Positions 24,461 through 32,133 of a stretch of 53,475 nucleotides of DNA are shown piece by piece. The position numbers were made by a program, and so were the translations under genes. The notes below the pieces were generated by a model. That model had not been told where the DNA came from. It ran no database searches and saw only the letters and a list, made by a program, of their open reading frames with translations. Source of the stretch: CAZWRV01 sp964636325 (lineage in GTDB: Bacteria > Verrucomicrobiota > Lentisphaeria > Victivallales > GWF2-50-93); NCBI GenBank assembly GCA_964636325.1, contig CAZWRV010000040.1, positions 1 through 53,475 of the forward strand. Reading direction: 5' to 3'. The first letter of the stretch is position 1. The number at the start of each line of letters is the position of its first letter.

Positions 24461-26755
24461 ATGGATCCGGACGACATCAGGAAATACGGGATGGGCTGCG
24501 GTATTCTGATACTGGGCGTTCTGTGCTTCGTCTACACGATGCCTTTGTGGTGGCGTCCGCAGCTAGTCCCGAAGCCTCAGCAGCAGGAATCCATCCAAAG
24601 TGGACAGGTTCCAGGAGAGGCCTCTACCGCAAAACCCGCTACGAAGCCGGAGCCTGTCGAAGTCAAGAAAACCCCCGAGCAGATACTTGAAAGCCTTTCA
24701 TACAAAAAGGATTCGCCTGAAGCCTACGACACCGCGCTGAAATATTTCAACGAAGGCACGGACGAGGAAAAGCGGGCCGCTATAAAATTCCTTCCTAACC
24801 ATTACATGCGCCTTTTCGAGGAGGCGGCAGGCAAAAATTCCCTAGGGGAAGCGTCCAGGATCTACGGGCTTGAGAAGGATGTCTATGAGCAGGCCGCCAA
24901 GCTGGGCGAAAAGGATATTCCTCACAACCTGAATAATGGCCTCCGCTACATGAAGGACAAAATCCGCGAAATGAGCTTCAGCCATTTCAAAGAGCTCGCG
25001 GCATCGGTGGAGCTGGAAAAGATGGGGGCTGAGATCGAGAAGGCCTGGAACGATCCCGAGGCATCGCTCCCGGACAAGGAGGCTCTAGAATTTCTTGTCG
25101 CCAGATGGAATGCGGCGATGGACAAGGGCGACGCTGCCGCTGCGGCCGCAGCGTTCGATAAGGCTGCGGAATTCGCAGCCCAGGATGTCCACAGCATATC
25201 ATACTGGAACTACAGGAGCGGGGCGCTGGAAGAGGCTTTGTGCAAGCGGCATAAATACAAGGAGCTGCTGGAGCTGGCCTCGAAAAGCATGAAGTCGGAC
25301 AAGCCACTCGCCGCACTTGCCTATGTCTCGGCGGCGATAAAGAAAAGCAGCGCGGCCGATTCGAAGGAGGACGTCCGCATGGGCTCGCAGGACTGGCTTG
25401 AAAGACAGAAGCTTTTTACCGAGGCCCTTGTCGGGACTGCTGCGCTCGCCGAGGCCGGCAAACTCCGCTGGCTGCCGCCAGACGAGTCCGAAAACACGGT
25501 CGAGATCATGCTCCAGCTCGCGGCGAACTATATCCGCGACGTGGACAGGATGGACAGGCGAGGCAAGGGGACAAAGGACGACAGCCCGCCTGAACAGAAA
25601 TACGCCCCCGCCATCAAGGCCTGGGACGAACTCTTCAAGCTCTATCTCGGCAAACTCCACAGGCTCCAAAGCCGCAATGAGCCCCACAAGATCATAAGCT
25701 ACTGCGACGGGATGCTCTACGAGACGGCAGGCAGATATGTTTCCTTTGTCGACGAATGCTTCGGCCCGGAAAAAGTCCTTGAAAAAGTACCGGACGGCGT
25801 GAAGAAGGAATTGGAAAAGAAGGCAAAGACGCCCAAGGAGAAGGTCGCAGCCCTCAACGAACTGATACGGACGGAAAAATATTCTCCTGATTTTCCCGGG
25901 AAGAAAGAGTTCGCCGGTGCGGGCACTAAGGCCAGATACAAACTGGGCATGGAAGAGCTCGTCAAAGGGAACTATTCCAACTCCTTCATGTATTTCCGCG
26001 AAATATTGAGGCAGGATCCGCAACGCGCCGAAGCATCGGACATCAGGGACAGGATCGCATCGAGAATAGAGGACGCCCGGAAGAGCAAGGATTTCGGCAC
26101 CATATACTACCTTGCATCTTTCCTGATCGGGGAGATGGCCAAGATGGCCTTCCCCGAGGAACTTAAGACCAAGCTCGCCGGATGCCTGCAGGAGGCCGCG
26201 GACTTCTTCAAGGACAGCTCCCCCATGAAGAAGGCGTTCATGCTAAGTCTCCTCTCGGAAGTCCTCTCCGGCACCGATAATGGCGTCAAGGCCCGCGACG
26301 AGGCCATGAAGATCGGGTTCGAGGCCGTCAAGAAGCTTCCCATGAAGGAACAGGAAAAGCCTGCCCTCGTCCTCCCGTCGCTCGTCAAAGGCTGCTCGGT
26401 GGAGGCTATCAAGAATTCGACCGAATACCACCTCCTGGCCTTCTACGACGGGCCGGAGAAGTTCTTCGTCCGCTTGAACCCGTACAGCAGGGGCTCGATC
26501 GCACTCCGCGACGGAGAATACGAGATCGCCGTAATCGTCACCAGCGACAACGTTACCCCATGCCGCTCGAAGATGAAATACGAGAAGGAGTTCATGATGC
26601 AGAAGTACTACATAAAGACTTCCGGCGGAAGTAATCGCGGCGAATACCCCGACGAGTTCATGGGCGACTTCATAATAGTCCGCATACCCGACGACGTCGA
26701 AAAATGCTCCGTAGAGAAGGAGTCCGGCATCATCTTCCCCACGGGAACGCGGTGA
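24461..26755 (+). CDS. membrane-anchored helical-repeat protein, unknown function
   Basis: 764 residues, not recognised. A short cytoplasmic N-terminus is followed by one TM helix ('GCGILILGVLCFVYTMPLWW'), a Pro/Gln/Lys-rich linker (about 35-75), and a long mainly alpha-helical body with TPR-like spacing, e.g. 'YKELLELASKSMKSDKPLAA' and 'YKLGMEELVKGNYSNSFMYF'. The last about 110 residues ('FYDGPEKFFVRLNPYSRGSI' onward) look like a small beta domain. Start at 24461 is set by AGGAGG about 6 nt upstream. The body is probably outside the cytoplasmic membrane. It stands alone between repeat blocks; a scaffold or envelope role is inference. Confidence 0.75.
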   Translation: MDPDDIRKYGMGCGILILGVLCFVYTMPLWWRPQLVPKPQQQESIQSGQVPGEASTAKPATKPEPVEVKKTPEQILESLSYKKDSPEAYDTALKYFNEGTDEEKRAAIKFLPNHYMRLFEEAAGKNSLGEASRIYGLEKDVYEQAAKLGEKDIPHNLNNGLRYMKDKIREMSFSHFKELAASVELEKMGAEIEKAWNDPEASLPDKEALEFLVARWNAAMDKGDAAAAAAAFDKAAEFAAQDVHSISYWNYRSGALEEALCKRHKYKELLELASKSMKSDKPLAALAYVSAAIKKSSAADSKEDVRMGSQDWLERQKLFTEALVGTAALAEAGKLRWLPPDESENTVEIMLQLAANYIRDVDRMDRRGKGTKDDSPPEQKYAPAIKAWDELFKLYLGKLHRLQSRNEPHKIISYCDGMLYETAGRYVSFVDECFGPEKVLEKVPDGVKKELEKKAKTPKEKVAALNELIRTEKYSPDFPGKKEFAGAGTKARYKLGMEELVKGNYSNSFMYFREILRQDPQRAEASDIRDRIASRIEDARKSKDFGTIYYLASFLIGEMAKMAFPEELKTKLAGCLQEAADFFKDSSPMKKAFMLSLLSEVLSGTDNGVKARDEAMKIGFEAVKKLPMKEQEKPALVLPSLVKGCSVEAIKNSTEYHLLAFYDGPEKFFVRLNPYSRGSIALRDGEYEIAVIVTSDNVTPCRSKMKYEKEFMMQKYYIKTSGGSNRGEYPDEFMGDFIIVRIPDDVEKCSVEKESGIIFPTGTR

Positions 26756-26800
26756 ACAAGGCCGGGAAACGGCGCATTTCAAGCTTCTGACTGACAAGAA

Positions 26801-26885
26801 TACTCCTCTGAAACTCGCCTAAAGTAGCGCAGACATTCCTGTCTGCGGCATCGCAGGTAGGAATACCTGCGCTACTTAAGTTTCC
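26801..26885. repeat. family E repeat, copy 2
   Basis: Best-preserved copy. A perfect outer stem GTAGCGCAG (26824-26832) with CTGCGCTAC (26867-26875) encloses hairpins with loops TTCC and GGAA, identical to those at 3670-3712. The left flank TACTCCTCTGAAACTCGCC is shared with copy 1 and, as a fragment, with the broken gene at about 43300. Confidence 0.88.
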
Positions 26886-27038
26886 GACCTACAAAACTGT
26901 CCGCCGCTGCAGACAGATGCCCACTCTTCTCTGTCTTCCTTGCCTTATGGATGATTGAATTCTATTCGACCTGATTCCCGCAGCAGGCCGCATTATTGTG
27001 CGCGTCGTTAGATTATGATTAGCTATCTGTTAGGGTGC

Positions 27039-27067
27039 TTGACCGGATGAGCAGACCCCAATATAAT
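27039..27067 (+). promoter_or_regulatory. sigma70-type promoter of the pseudopilin gene
   Basis: TTGACC (27039-27044), a 17-nt spacer, and TATAAT (27062-27067). Transcription should start near 27074, giving a leader of about 70 nt that opens with a hairpin CCAGGG (27078-27083)/CCCTGG (27092-27097). The hairpin may protect the 5' end of a highly made message; that is inference. Confidence 0.7.
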
Positions 27068-27143
27068 AGCGGCAAAACCAGGGATATCACGCCCTGGCGG
27101 CAATGTTAAGAAGTATCTAAATCAACAAGCAAGGAGAAGAAAG

Positions 27144-28124
27144 ATGAAGAAGGCGAAATTCACCCTCATCGAGCTTCTGGTGGTGATCGCGATCATAGCG
27201 ATCCTGGCCGGACTGCTGATGCCCGCCTTGGCGGGCGCACGCGAAAGGGCGCGCGGCGCGCTGTGCATGGGCAACCTGAAGCAAATCAGCCTGGCGCTGA
27301 CGCTGTATTCCACCAGCCACAAGGGGATGTTCCCGATGGCCTACCACTACAAGGACTGGAACTCGTCGGCGTCCGGCTACATGCATTGGAGCGGACTCAT
27401 CCGCGGCGACATGAAGCAGGGCGGCAACAATTCATACGTCTGCCCGTCCATGACGAACGGCGGCTGGGCTCCGTCATGTTTCGGCCCCGTCGCATCTTCA
27501 CCGACCGGATTCAACGCGTTCGGGGAAGAAGTCTCAGGTCCGGAAATCGGTGGCGGAGTATTCCAAACATCCCAGAACACAGCCCAGGACTCGCAGGTTC
27601 CGAGGATCAGCTACTGCGTCAACGAGCTGATCATGCCCCGCTTGAAGACGGCGGCCATAGCGCAATACCTCAAATGCGTCACGGACACGCAACTCAAGAG
27701 CCCATCGAACGAGATCCTAATAGCTGAATACTGCGATACTGTCCAAAGGCTCCAGGGGTCATCGCCCTCCGGCGGTGCTGGTGTAAAGTCGCACCGCCCG
27801 GCGGCAGGCGTCGCCGCGGCGGCAGGTCCGAACTCGCAGTACGACGCGGAAGGCACATGGACACAGGGCAACAACCTCTTCGCCGTTACTGTTGCGGACG
27901 CCCGGACCGCAGCCGCCGCCCCGACCACCACTTCAATCCATCTCAACTACGTCCAGTGGGACAGGCATAGGGACAAGCCCAACTACGTATTTGCGGATGG
28001 ACACGCCGAACCCATGGATATCGGCGAAACACTTAATCCCAAAGACTTCAAATGGGGCAAGAAGGCTTACTCTGATCCCAGGGTCGGTCTGATAACAACC
28101 GATGGAACCAACGAAATACAATAA
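27144..28124 (+). CDS. pseudopilin-like secreted protein (type II leader, H-X9-DG type)
   Basis: 326 residues. The N-terminus has the type IV pilin/type II pseudopilin leader 'KKAKFTLIELLVVIAIIAIL', to be cut by prepilin peptidase and held by its hydrophobic helix, then 'LCMGNLKQISLALTLY'. The C-terminal part carries the 'VFADGHAEPMDI' block of the large H-X9-DG families that are expanded in Lentisphaerota and Planctomycetota. A strong Shine-Dalgarno (AAGGAGAAG) and a good promoter suggest high expression. The middle region is Gly/Ser/Asn-rich and shows no enzyme motif. It is followed by a strong hairpin. Role: cell-surface or envelope protein; the real function of these expanded families is not known. 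Confidence 0.85.
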   Translation: MKKAKFTLIELLVVIAIIAILAGLLMPALAGARERARGALCMGNLKQISLALTLYSTSHKGMFPMAYHYKDWNSSASGYMHWSGLIRGDMKQGGNNSYVCPSMTNGGWAPSCFGPVASSPTGFNAFGEEVSGPEIGGGVFQTSQNTAQDSQVPRISYCVNELIMPRLKTAAIAQYLKCVTDTQLKSPSNEILIAEYCDTVQRLQGSSPSGGAGVKSHRPAAGVAAAAGPNSQYDAEGTWTQGNNLFAVTVADARTAAAAPTTTSIHLNYVQWDRHRDKPNYVFADGHAEPMDIGETLNPKDFKWGKKAYSDPRVGLITTDGTNEIQ

Positions 28125-28147
28125 AACATCATAAGTGTTGATCTAAA

Positions 28148-28205
28148 AAAGCCCCTTCCAGCAATAAACGTCGGCATCTGCTGCGGTTACTGAGGAAGGG
28201 GCTTT
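28148..28205 (+). terminator. long stem-loop after the pseudopilin gene
   Basis: A perfect 12-bp stem AAAGCCCCTTCC (28148-28159) / GGAAGGGGCTTT (28194-28205) with a 34-nt loop that can form an inner CAGCA/TGCTG stem. The left arm is preceded by more A residues and the right arm ends in only three T residues. It may therefore be a bidirectional or attenuator-like hairpin and not a textbook terminator. It stands between the pseudopilin gene and the small membrane-protein cluster. Confidence 0.6.
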
Positions 28206-28237
28206 ACACCGAAAACCTAATACCGGAACGTGCAGCC

Positions 28238-28870
28238 ATGAGAGAACTGCAGAAAATTCGAACAAAAATTGAGTTCGCTAAAAAAAGGAACGTAATTGAA
28301 CAGGCGAATAACAGCGCCAAAAACAAGAACATTCTTACCGCCGAAATAGAGAAACAGAAGAAAGAGCAGGAAAAGAAACAGATGCTTGACGAGAAAAAGA
28401 TGAAAGTCTTGGGCGGAGTCAAGGTCTTTTCTGTTTTCGCCGTCTACGCTCTCTTCGCTGTCGCGATTATCCAGTTCTCCCTCATGATAAAAAAACAGTT
28501 TCAGGCGGAAAAGGACAAATACAAGAAATACCTCCAGGCATATCCTCCGGTGGACAACGGCCTTAAGCTCGAGGCGTGTGATATGGCGAAAAAATTCGTC
28601 TCGGAAATCGCCGCGAATTCCACCGACGAGGGCAAGGAAAATCCCGCTTGGAGCCCTAATATCAACGAAGACGACAAGGGCGATCTGGTGGTCGCAGTAA
28701 GATACCTCGATCCTTCCGATGTCAGCTTTAATTCCGTTGAAAGGCTGACCCAGAACATGCTGCATGTCTGCGGCTCCAACAAGGGCAAAAAAGACGCTAT
28801 CTCCCTTTTCCTGGAGGCTCAGCAAGGCTCAAACAAGCTTTACGTCACAGGAGTTAGTATAAAGCAATAG
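28238..28870 (+). CDS. small single-TM protein, paralog 1 of 3
   Basis: 210 residues, unrecognised. Starts with a charged coiled-coil segment ('MRELQKIRTKIEFAKKRNVI', then KKEQEKK-type heptads). One TM helix follows ('VFAVYALFAVAIIQFSLMI', about 67-86), then a soluble C-terminal domain of about 115 residues ending 'LYVTGVSIKQ'. The opening M-x-EL-x-x-IR-x-KI and the C-terminal pattern 'FxSV..' are shared with the next two genes, so the three form a tandem paralog family. No clear Shine-Dalgarno. Cytoplasmic coiled coil with an external C-terminal domain is the likely topology. Confidence 0.72.
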   Translation: MRELQKIRTKIEFAKKRNVIEQANNSAKNKNILTAEIEKQKKEQEKKQMLDEKKMKVLGGVKVFSVFAVYALFAVAIIQFSLMIKKQFQAEKDKYKKYLQAYPPVDNGLKLEACDMAKKFVSEIAANSTDEGKENPAWSPNINEDDKGDLVVAVRYLDPSDVSFNSVERLTQNMLHVCGSNKGKKDAISLFLEAQQGSNKLYVTGVSIKQ

Positions 28871-28886
28871 AAGATGGAGACGCCGG

Positions 28887-29468
28887 ATGAAGGAACTTCA
28901 AGAAATACGCCAGAAGATAGAAGAGGGCAAGCAAAAGAAGATCGTCGACGACGAGCTTGCGAAGACGCGCAAAATTGAGAAGGAGGCAGCAAAGGCTGCC
29001 GCAAAGGACGACGTCGAGGTCGAACTGCGGAACACTATGGCCAGGCAGAAGAAGATGAAGATAGCCATCGCCGCAGCTCTCCTGATCGTCGGCATATTCA
29101 CCATCCATGCCGGCATCATGAGCTTCGGAGGCCATAAGAAGTCTCCAGATTACTCAGCGAACGAACTGGAGACGGAGCAGGTCATTAAGTTCTCCAAGTC
29201 CATCGCAAAGGAGCTCGGCGACAACGGGGTCAACGCCGTGCTGCCTCTCCTGAGCGAAAACTTGGAAGATGAGACTAGGGAGAAATACAGGCAGGGGCTT
29301 GAACAGCTGGATGCAGCGACGATTTCGTTCAGCTCCGTCCAGAAGCACCCCGGCAACGTTTTCATGGCCTTTGGCTCAGACAAGCAAAACAACATAGTCT
29401 TCCAGTTCACCCCTTCCCCCAGAGGACTAATCCTCTGCTCCGTGGATGTCCAGAACAAACAGGATTGA
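28887..29468 (+). CDS. small single-TM protein, paralog 2 of 3
   Basis: 193 residues, 16 nt after paralog 1, with GGAG 8 nt before the start. The same plan is seen: 'MKELQEIRQKIEEGKQKK', a basic/acidic coiled coil, a TM helix ('MKIAIAAALLIVGIFTIHAG'), then a C-terminal domain with 'FSKSIAKELGDNGVNAVLPL' and 'ATISFSSVQKHPGNVFMAFG'. These two blocks align with paralog 3 ('FSKELFRAFAERGVTGIHPF', 'ATFTSVKKCPGGIIKVSG'). No known family was recognised. It is certainly co-transcribed with paralog 1, given the spacing. Confidence 0.75.
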   Translation: MKELQEIRQKIEEGKQKKIVDDELAKTRKIEKEAAKAAAKDDVEVELRNTMARQKKMKIAIAAALLIVGIFTIHAGIMSFGGHKKSPDYSANELETEQVIKFSKSIAKELGDNGVNAVLPLLSENLEDETREKYRQGLEQLDAATISFSSVQKHPGNVFMAFGSDKQNNIVFQFTPSPRGLILCSVDVQNKQD

Positions 29469-29519
29469 AACGGCAGCACGCACCCACCACCCTATCCCAT
29501 CGCTGCTCACCGAGGCAAA

Positions 29520-30122
29520 ATGAATGAACTCTTGGAGATAAGACGTAAAATCAAGGAGGCTCAGCAGGAAAAACAGTCCAAGCATCCGCATAACAATGTG
29601 GAGGAAAAGCAAAAAAAGGGACTCCTTGGCGCCCCTGAAGATTGCAAAACACGTCCAAATGGTGAATTTCTGCCGGGAACGCTAATTGTACAAAGAAAGA
29701 TTCTGGTTTCAGCAGCCTTACTTTTTGTCGTCCTCATTGCCGTATATTCTGCCTTGGCCGGATTTTCCGGGAACCATTGCGTCTCGCCGACAAGATCCGC
29801 GCCACAAGCTGACGGCAAATCTGAAACATCGAGGGTTTTGGATTTCTCAAAAGAGCTGTTCCGTGCATTTGCAGAAAGAGGAGTCACGGGCATCCATCCT
29901 TTCTTCAGCGGAACGTTGGATGACGGGGATAAGCATGAATTCGAACTCAAGCTCCTTCGGATAGACCCTGCAAAGGCAACTTTCACCTCCGTAAAAAAAT
30001 GTCCGGGCGGCATCATTAAGGTTTCAGGTTCCAGCGGACAGACCAAGTTCACTTTGATATTGGACAGCTCGTCCAATAAAATCAACTTGGGCGGCATTGA
30101 AATCCTAAGTTACATGGACTGA
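29520..30122 (+). CDS. small single-TM protein, paralog 3 of 3
   Basis: 200 residues, 51 nt after paralog 2, with GAGG 5 nt before the ATG. 'MNELLEIRRKIKEAQQEK' repeats the family start. The TM helix is 'ILVSAALLFVVLIAVYSALA' (about 61-80). The C-terminal domain keeps 'ATFTSVKKCPGGIIKVSG'. Divergence between the three copies is large, so the duplication is old or the domain evolves fast. Codon use resembles its neighbours. No catalytic residues stand out. Confidence 0.75.
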   Translation: MNELLEIRRKIKEAQQEKQSKHPHNNVEEKQKKGLLGAPEDCKTRPNGEFLPGTLIVQRKILVSAALLFVVLIAVYSALAGFSGNHCVSPTRSAPQADGKSETSRVLDFSKELFRAFAERGVTGIHPFFSGTLDDGDKHEFELKLLRIDPAKATFTSVKKCPGGIIKVSGSSGQTKFTLILDSSSNKINLGGIEILSYMD

Positions 30123-30283
30123 GTTCGGTGTCGCACATGGATATTGATAGCGCGGCCTCATCTTGCAGCCCCGCAGATTAACCATCATTTAACAGCGGCT
30201 TGAACCATCCCTAATAAATCGCACTTATGATATCATGCAGAATCGTGTGTCCTGTCTAACAATCCCTAAAAGGAGAAACATCC

Positions 30284-31063
30284 ATGGATGATTCCGCCAA
30301 GAACCAATCTGAAATCAAAGAGCTGCTGGCGCAGGTGAGGGCGCTTGAAAACGATCTCATTGAAATCGAAAGGTCGAGGAAAAGGCAGGCGTTGATCGCA
30401 AGAATCGGAATTTTGATCATGCTTGCGGCCGTTCTCTTATTCACATGGAACTTCTGGAACTTCTCCAAGAGCCTCATGTCAAAGCAGAGCCTTGACAAGT
30501 TCGGCAAGAAGCTGTCCGGAGATTTCCAAGATCTGATGCGGGATCCCGAGGTCGTGCAAATACAGGAGAACATTGTGAAAAAAGTGCTTCCGGATCTGAC
30601 CGACCAAGTGCTCGATAGATTCAAGAAGGAGTTGCCGGCATTCAGGGCGAAGGGAGATATGGCGTTGAAGAACATCAGCAGCTTCTTGGAAGGAACAATC
30701 AAGGACGAGCTCGAACTGGCCTTGGCCGATTCCATGGAGCAGATCGAAAATGAAATCCACAAAAGCTACCCGAAAGTCGCGCCCGACAAGCTGGACGCCG
30801 CTCTGAAGGCTGCGGAAGACGTGTTCGTAGAACATGTCGCCACAACTGTCGAGAAAAGGCTCGAGGCCGTCTGCAACGATCTGGTCAAGATGGACAGCAC
30901 GGTCGAGAAGTTCTCGCAGCTTCAGGAGATGAGGGAGATTGAAAAGATGAAGCCCGACGATGTCAAGCTCCAGATGATCGAATCCTTCCTGGAACTTTGC
31001 ATTTATGAGTTGAACCCGGCCAAAGGCGGAAAACCCGCCGGCATGATTGGAGGTGCGAAATGA
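30284..31063 (+). CDS. single-TM helical protein, unknown (pair member A)
   Basis: 259 residues, with a strong Shine-Dalgarno (AAAGGAG). Starts with a coiled-coil segment ('EIKELLAQVRALENDLIEIE'), then a TM helix ('LIARIGILIMLAAVLLFTWN', about 37-56), then an entirely alpha-helical domain of about 200 residues rich in Lys, Glu and Leu. Its stop overlaps the start of the next gene by 4 nt (ATGA, 31060-31063), so the two are translationally coupled and probably act together. It follows the three-paralog set after a 161-nt gap and shares their layout of coiled coil, TM and external domain, but not obviously their sequence. Confidence 0.75.
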   Translation: MDDSAKNQSEIKELLAQVRALENDLIEIERSRKRQALIARIGILIMLAAVLLFTWNFWNFSKSLMSKQSLDKFGKKLSGDFQDLMRDPEVVQIQENIVKKVLPDLTDQVLDRFKKELPAFRAKGDMALKNISSFLEGTIKDELELALADSMEQIENEIHKSYPKVAPDKLDAALKAAEDVFVEHVATTVEKRLEAVCNDLVKMDSTVEKFSQLQEMREIEKMKPDDVKLQMIESFLELCIYELNPAKGGKPAGMIGGAK

Positions 31064-31860
31064 ACGATATTGCAGAACTCAGGAGAAGCATCGAAAGCCT
31101 TGCCAAGGCGGTAAATTACAAGAAGGACTCGCTGCGGAAGACCACTGTGTTCTACCTGATACTGTACGGACTTTTTGCAGCATTCGTCGTTGTCTACACC
31201 TCCTTGATCTTCTCCAGAATCAAGGAATATGTGACCCCGGACGCCGTTTCAGCCATCGTAATGAACAAAATGAGGGATTCGCTCCCCGACATCAACAATG
31301 CCATTATGGCCCAGTCAAAGGTGATTGCACCGCTGATCGCCGACAAGGCCGTCGAATCCGTCAACGAAGCCATCCCCAAGGCTGAGGACATGGTTAAGGA
31401 CGCGCTTAAAAAATATACGGGGCAGCTCGTCCTTCAGATAAAAACCGACGTGTTTCCCCTCTTTCTTCAGATACTAAGGGACAACGCAAAGCCCATAAGC
31501 GAATCCGCCGAAACGCTCACCGACGAGGCCGCCGCAAAAGAGCTGGCGAAGATGCTTGCCGACGAGCTCAGGAAGGAAATAGACGACAAGCTGATATGCT
31601 ATGAATTCTTCCAGAAGCTTAAGGAGGCGACCGGAGAGCTTGAAAGAATCGCGGCTAAGCCCACAAGCGAACTGACCGCCAAGGATGCTGCCGAAAGGAA
31701 CTTCATCGTCTGCTGGATTTACCTGGTGAAGAGGGGGGATGTAAGTGGAATCTTCAACACCTCCCTGAAAAGGTTGAGCTTCTTCTGGCAGGACATTGCA
31801 GGGAAAATAGTTCCGGAAAGCGTCACAAAGGAACTTGAGGCGGTCGTCCCAGGCAAATGA
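31060..31860 (+). CDS. single-TM helical protein, unknown (pair member B)
   Basis: 266 residues. The Shine-Dalgarno GGAGG lies 6 nt upstream, inside the previous gene. 'MNDIAELRRSIESLAKAVNY' forms a short helix, then a TM segment ('TVFYLILYGLFAAFVVVYTS', about 28-47), then a long helical domain with repeated 'ADKAVESVNEAIPKAEDMVK'-type amphipathic stretches. Similar in size and plan to its partner, with weak repeat-level likeness ('MxDSLPDINNAIM' against 'VLPDLTDQVLD'), so the pair may be ancient paralogs. No motif for an enzyme or transporter. Confidence 0.75.
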   Translation: MNDIAELRRSIESLAKAVNYKKDSLRKTTVFYLILYGLFAAFVVVYTSLIFSRIKEYVTPDAVSAIVMNKMRDSLPDINNAIMAQSKVIAPLIADKAVESVNEAIPKAEDMVKDALKKYTGQLVLQIKTDVFPLFLQILRDNAKPISESAETLTDEAAAKELAKMLADELRKEIDDKLICYEFFQKLKEATGELERIAAKPTSELTAKDAAERNFIVCWIYLVKRGDVSGIFNTSLKRLSFFWQDIAGKIVPESVTKELEAVVPGK

Positions 31861-31863
31861 CGG

Positions 31864-32121
31864 TTGGGCCGTCCGCCGCGCAAATATTTCAGAGAAAAGG
31901 AAGTTCTTAAGCGGACGCCGCTTCACGAGCTCCCTACCGAAGCGTGCGTAGGCGTAAGCTTTCAGGTCGTATTCGCGCACGACGCCCAATGGACGCTCCG
32001 AATTGTCTGTGACCGGCAACAGAGGCCAGGCCGGATTGCCGCACAGGATGTCGAAGACCTCGTGCATCCCCGCATTCAGGTGGACTGCGCTTATCCTTGT
32101 CCAGTAGTCTGATATGTTCAT
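31864..32121 (-). pseudogene. CBS-domain protein fragment
   Basis: About 75-86 codons reading 'TRISAVHLNAGMHEVFDILC', 'NPAWPLLPVTDNSERPLGVV' and 'REYDLKAYAYARFGRELVKR', which has the strand-helix pattern of a CBS repeat. The ATG at 32121 is not a natural start of such a protein, and the frame passes beyond 31864 only as antisense of the previous gene. Both ends of the original gene are therefore missing. It lies between genes facing each other, where decay products often persist. Confidence 0.5.
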
Positions 32122-32133
32122 GCTTGTTCCCGG

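Noticed and set aside
31474..31863. C-terminal extension of the CBS-fragment ORF
   Set aside because: This part is antisense to the single-TM gene 31060-31860 and loses CBS similarity; only 31864-32121 is kept.
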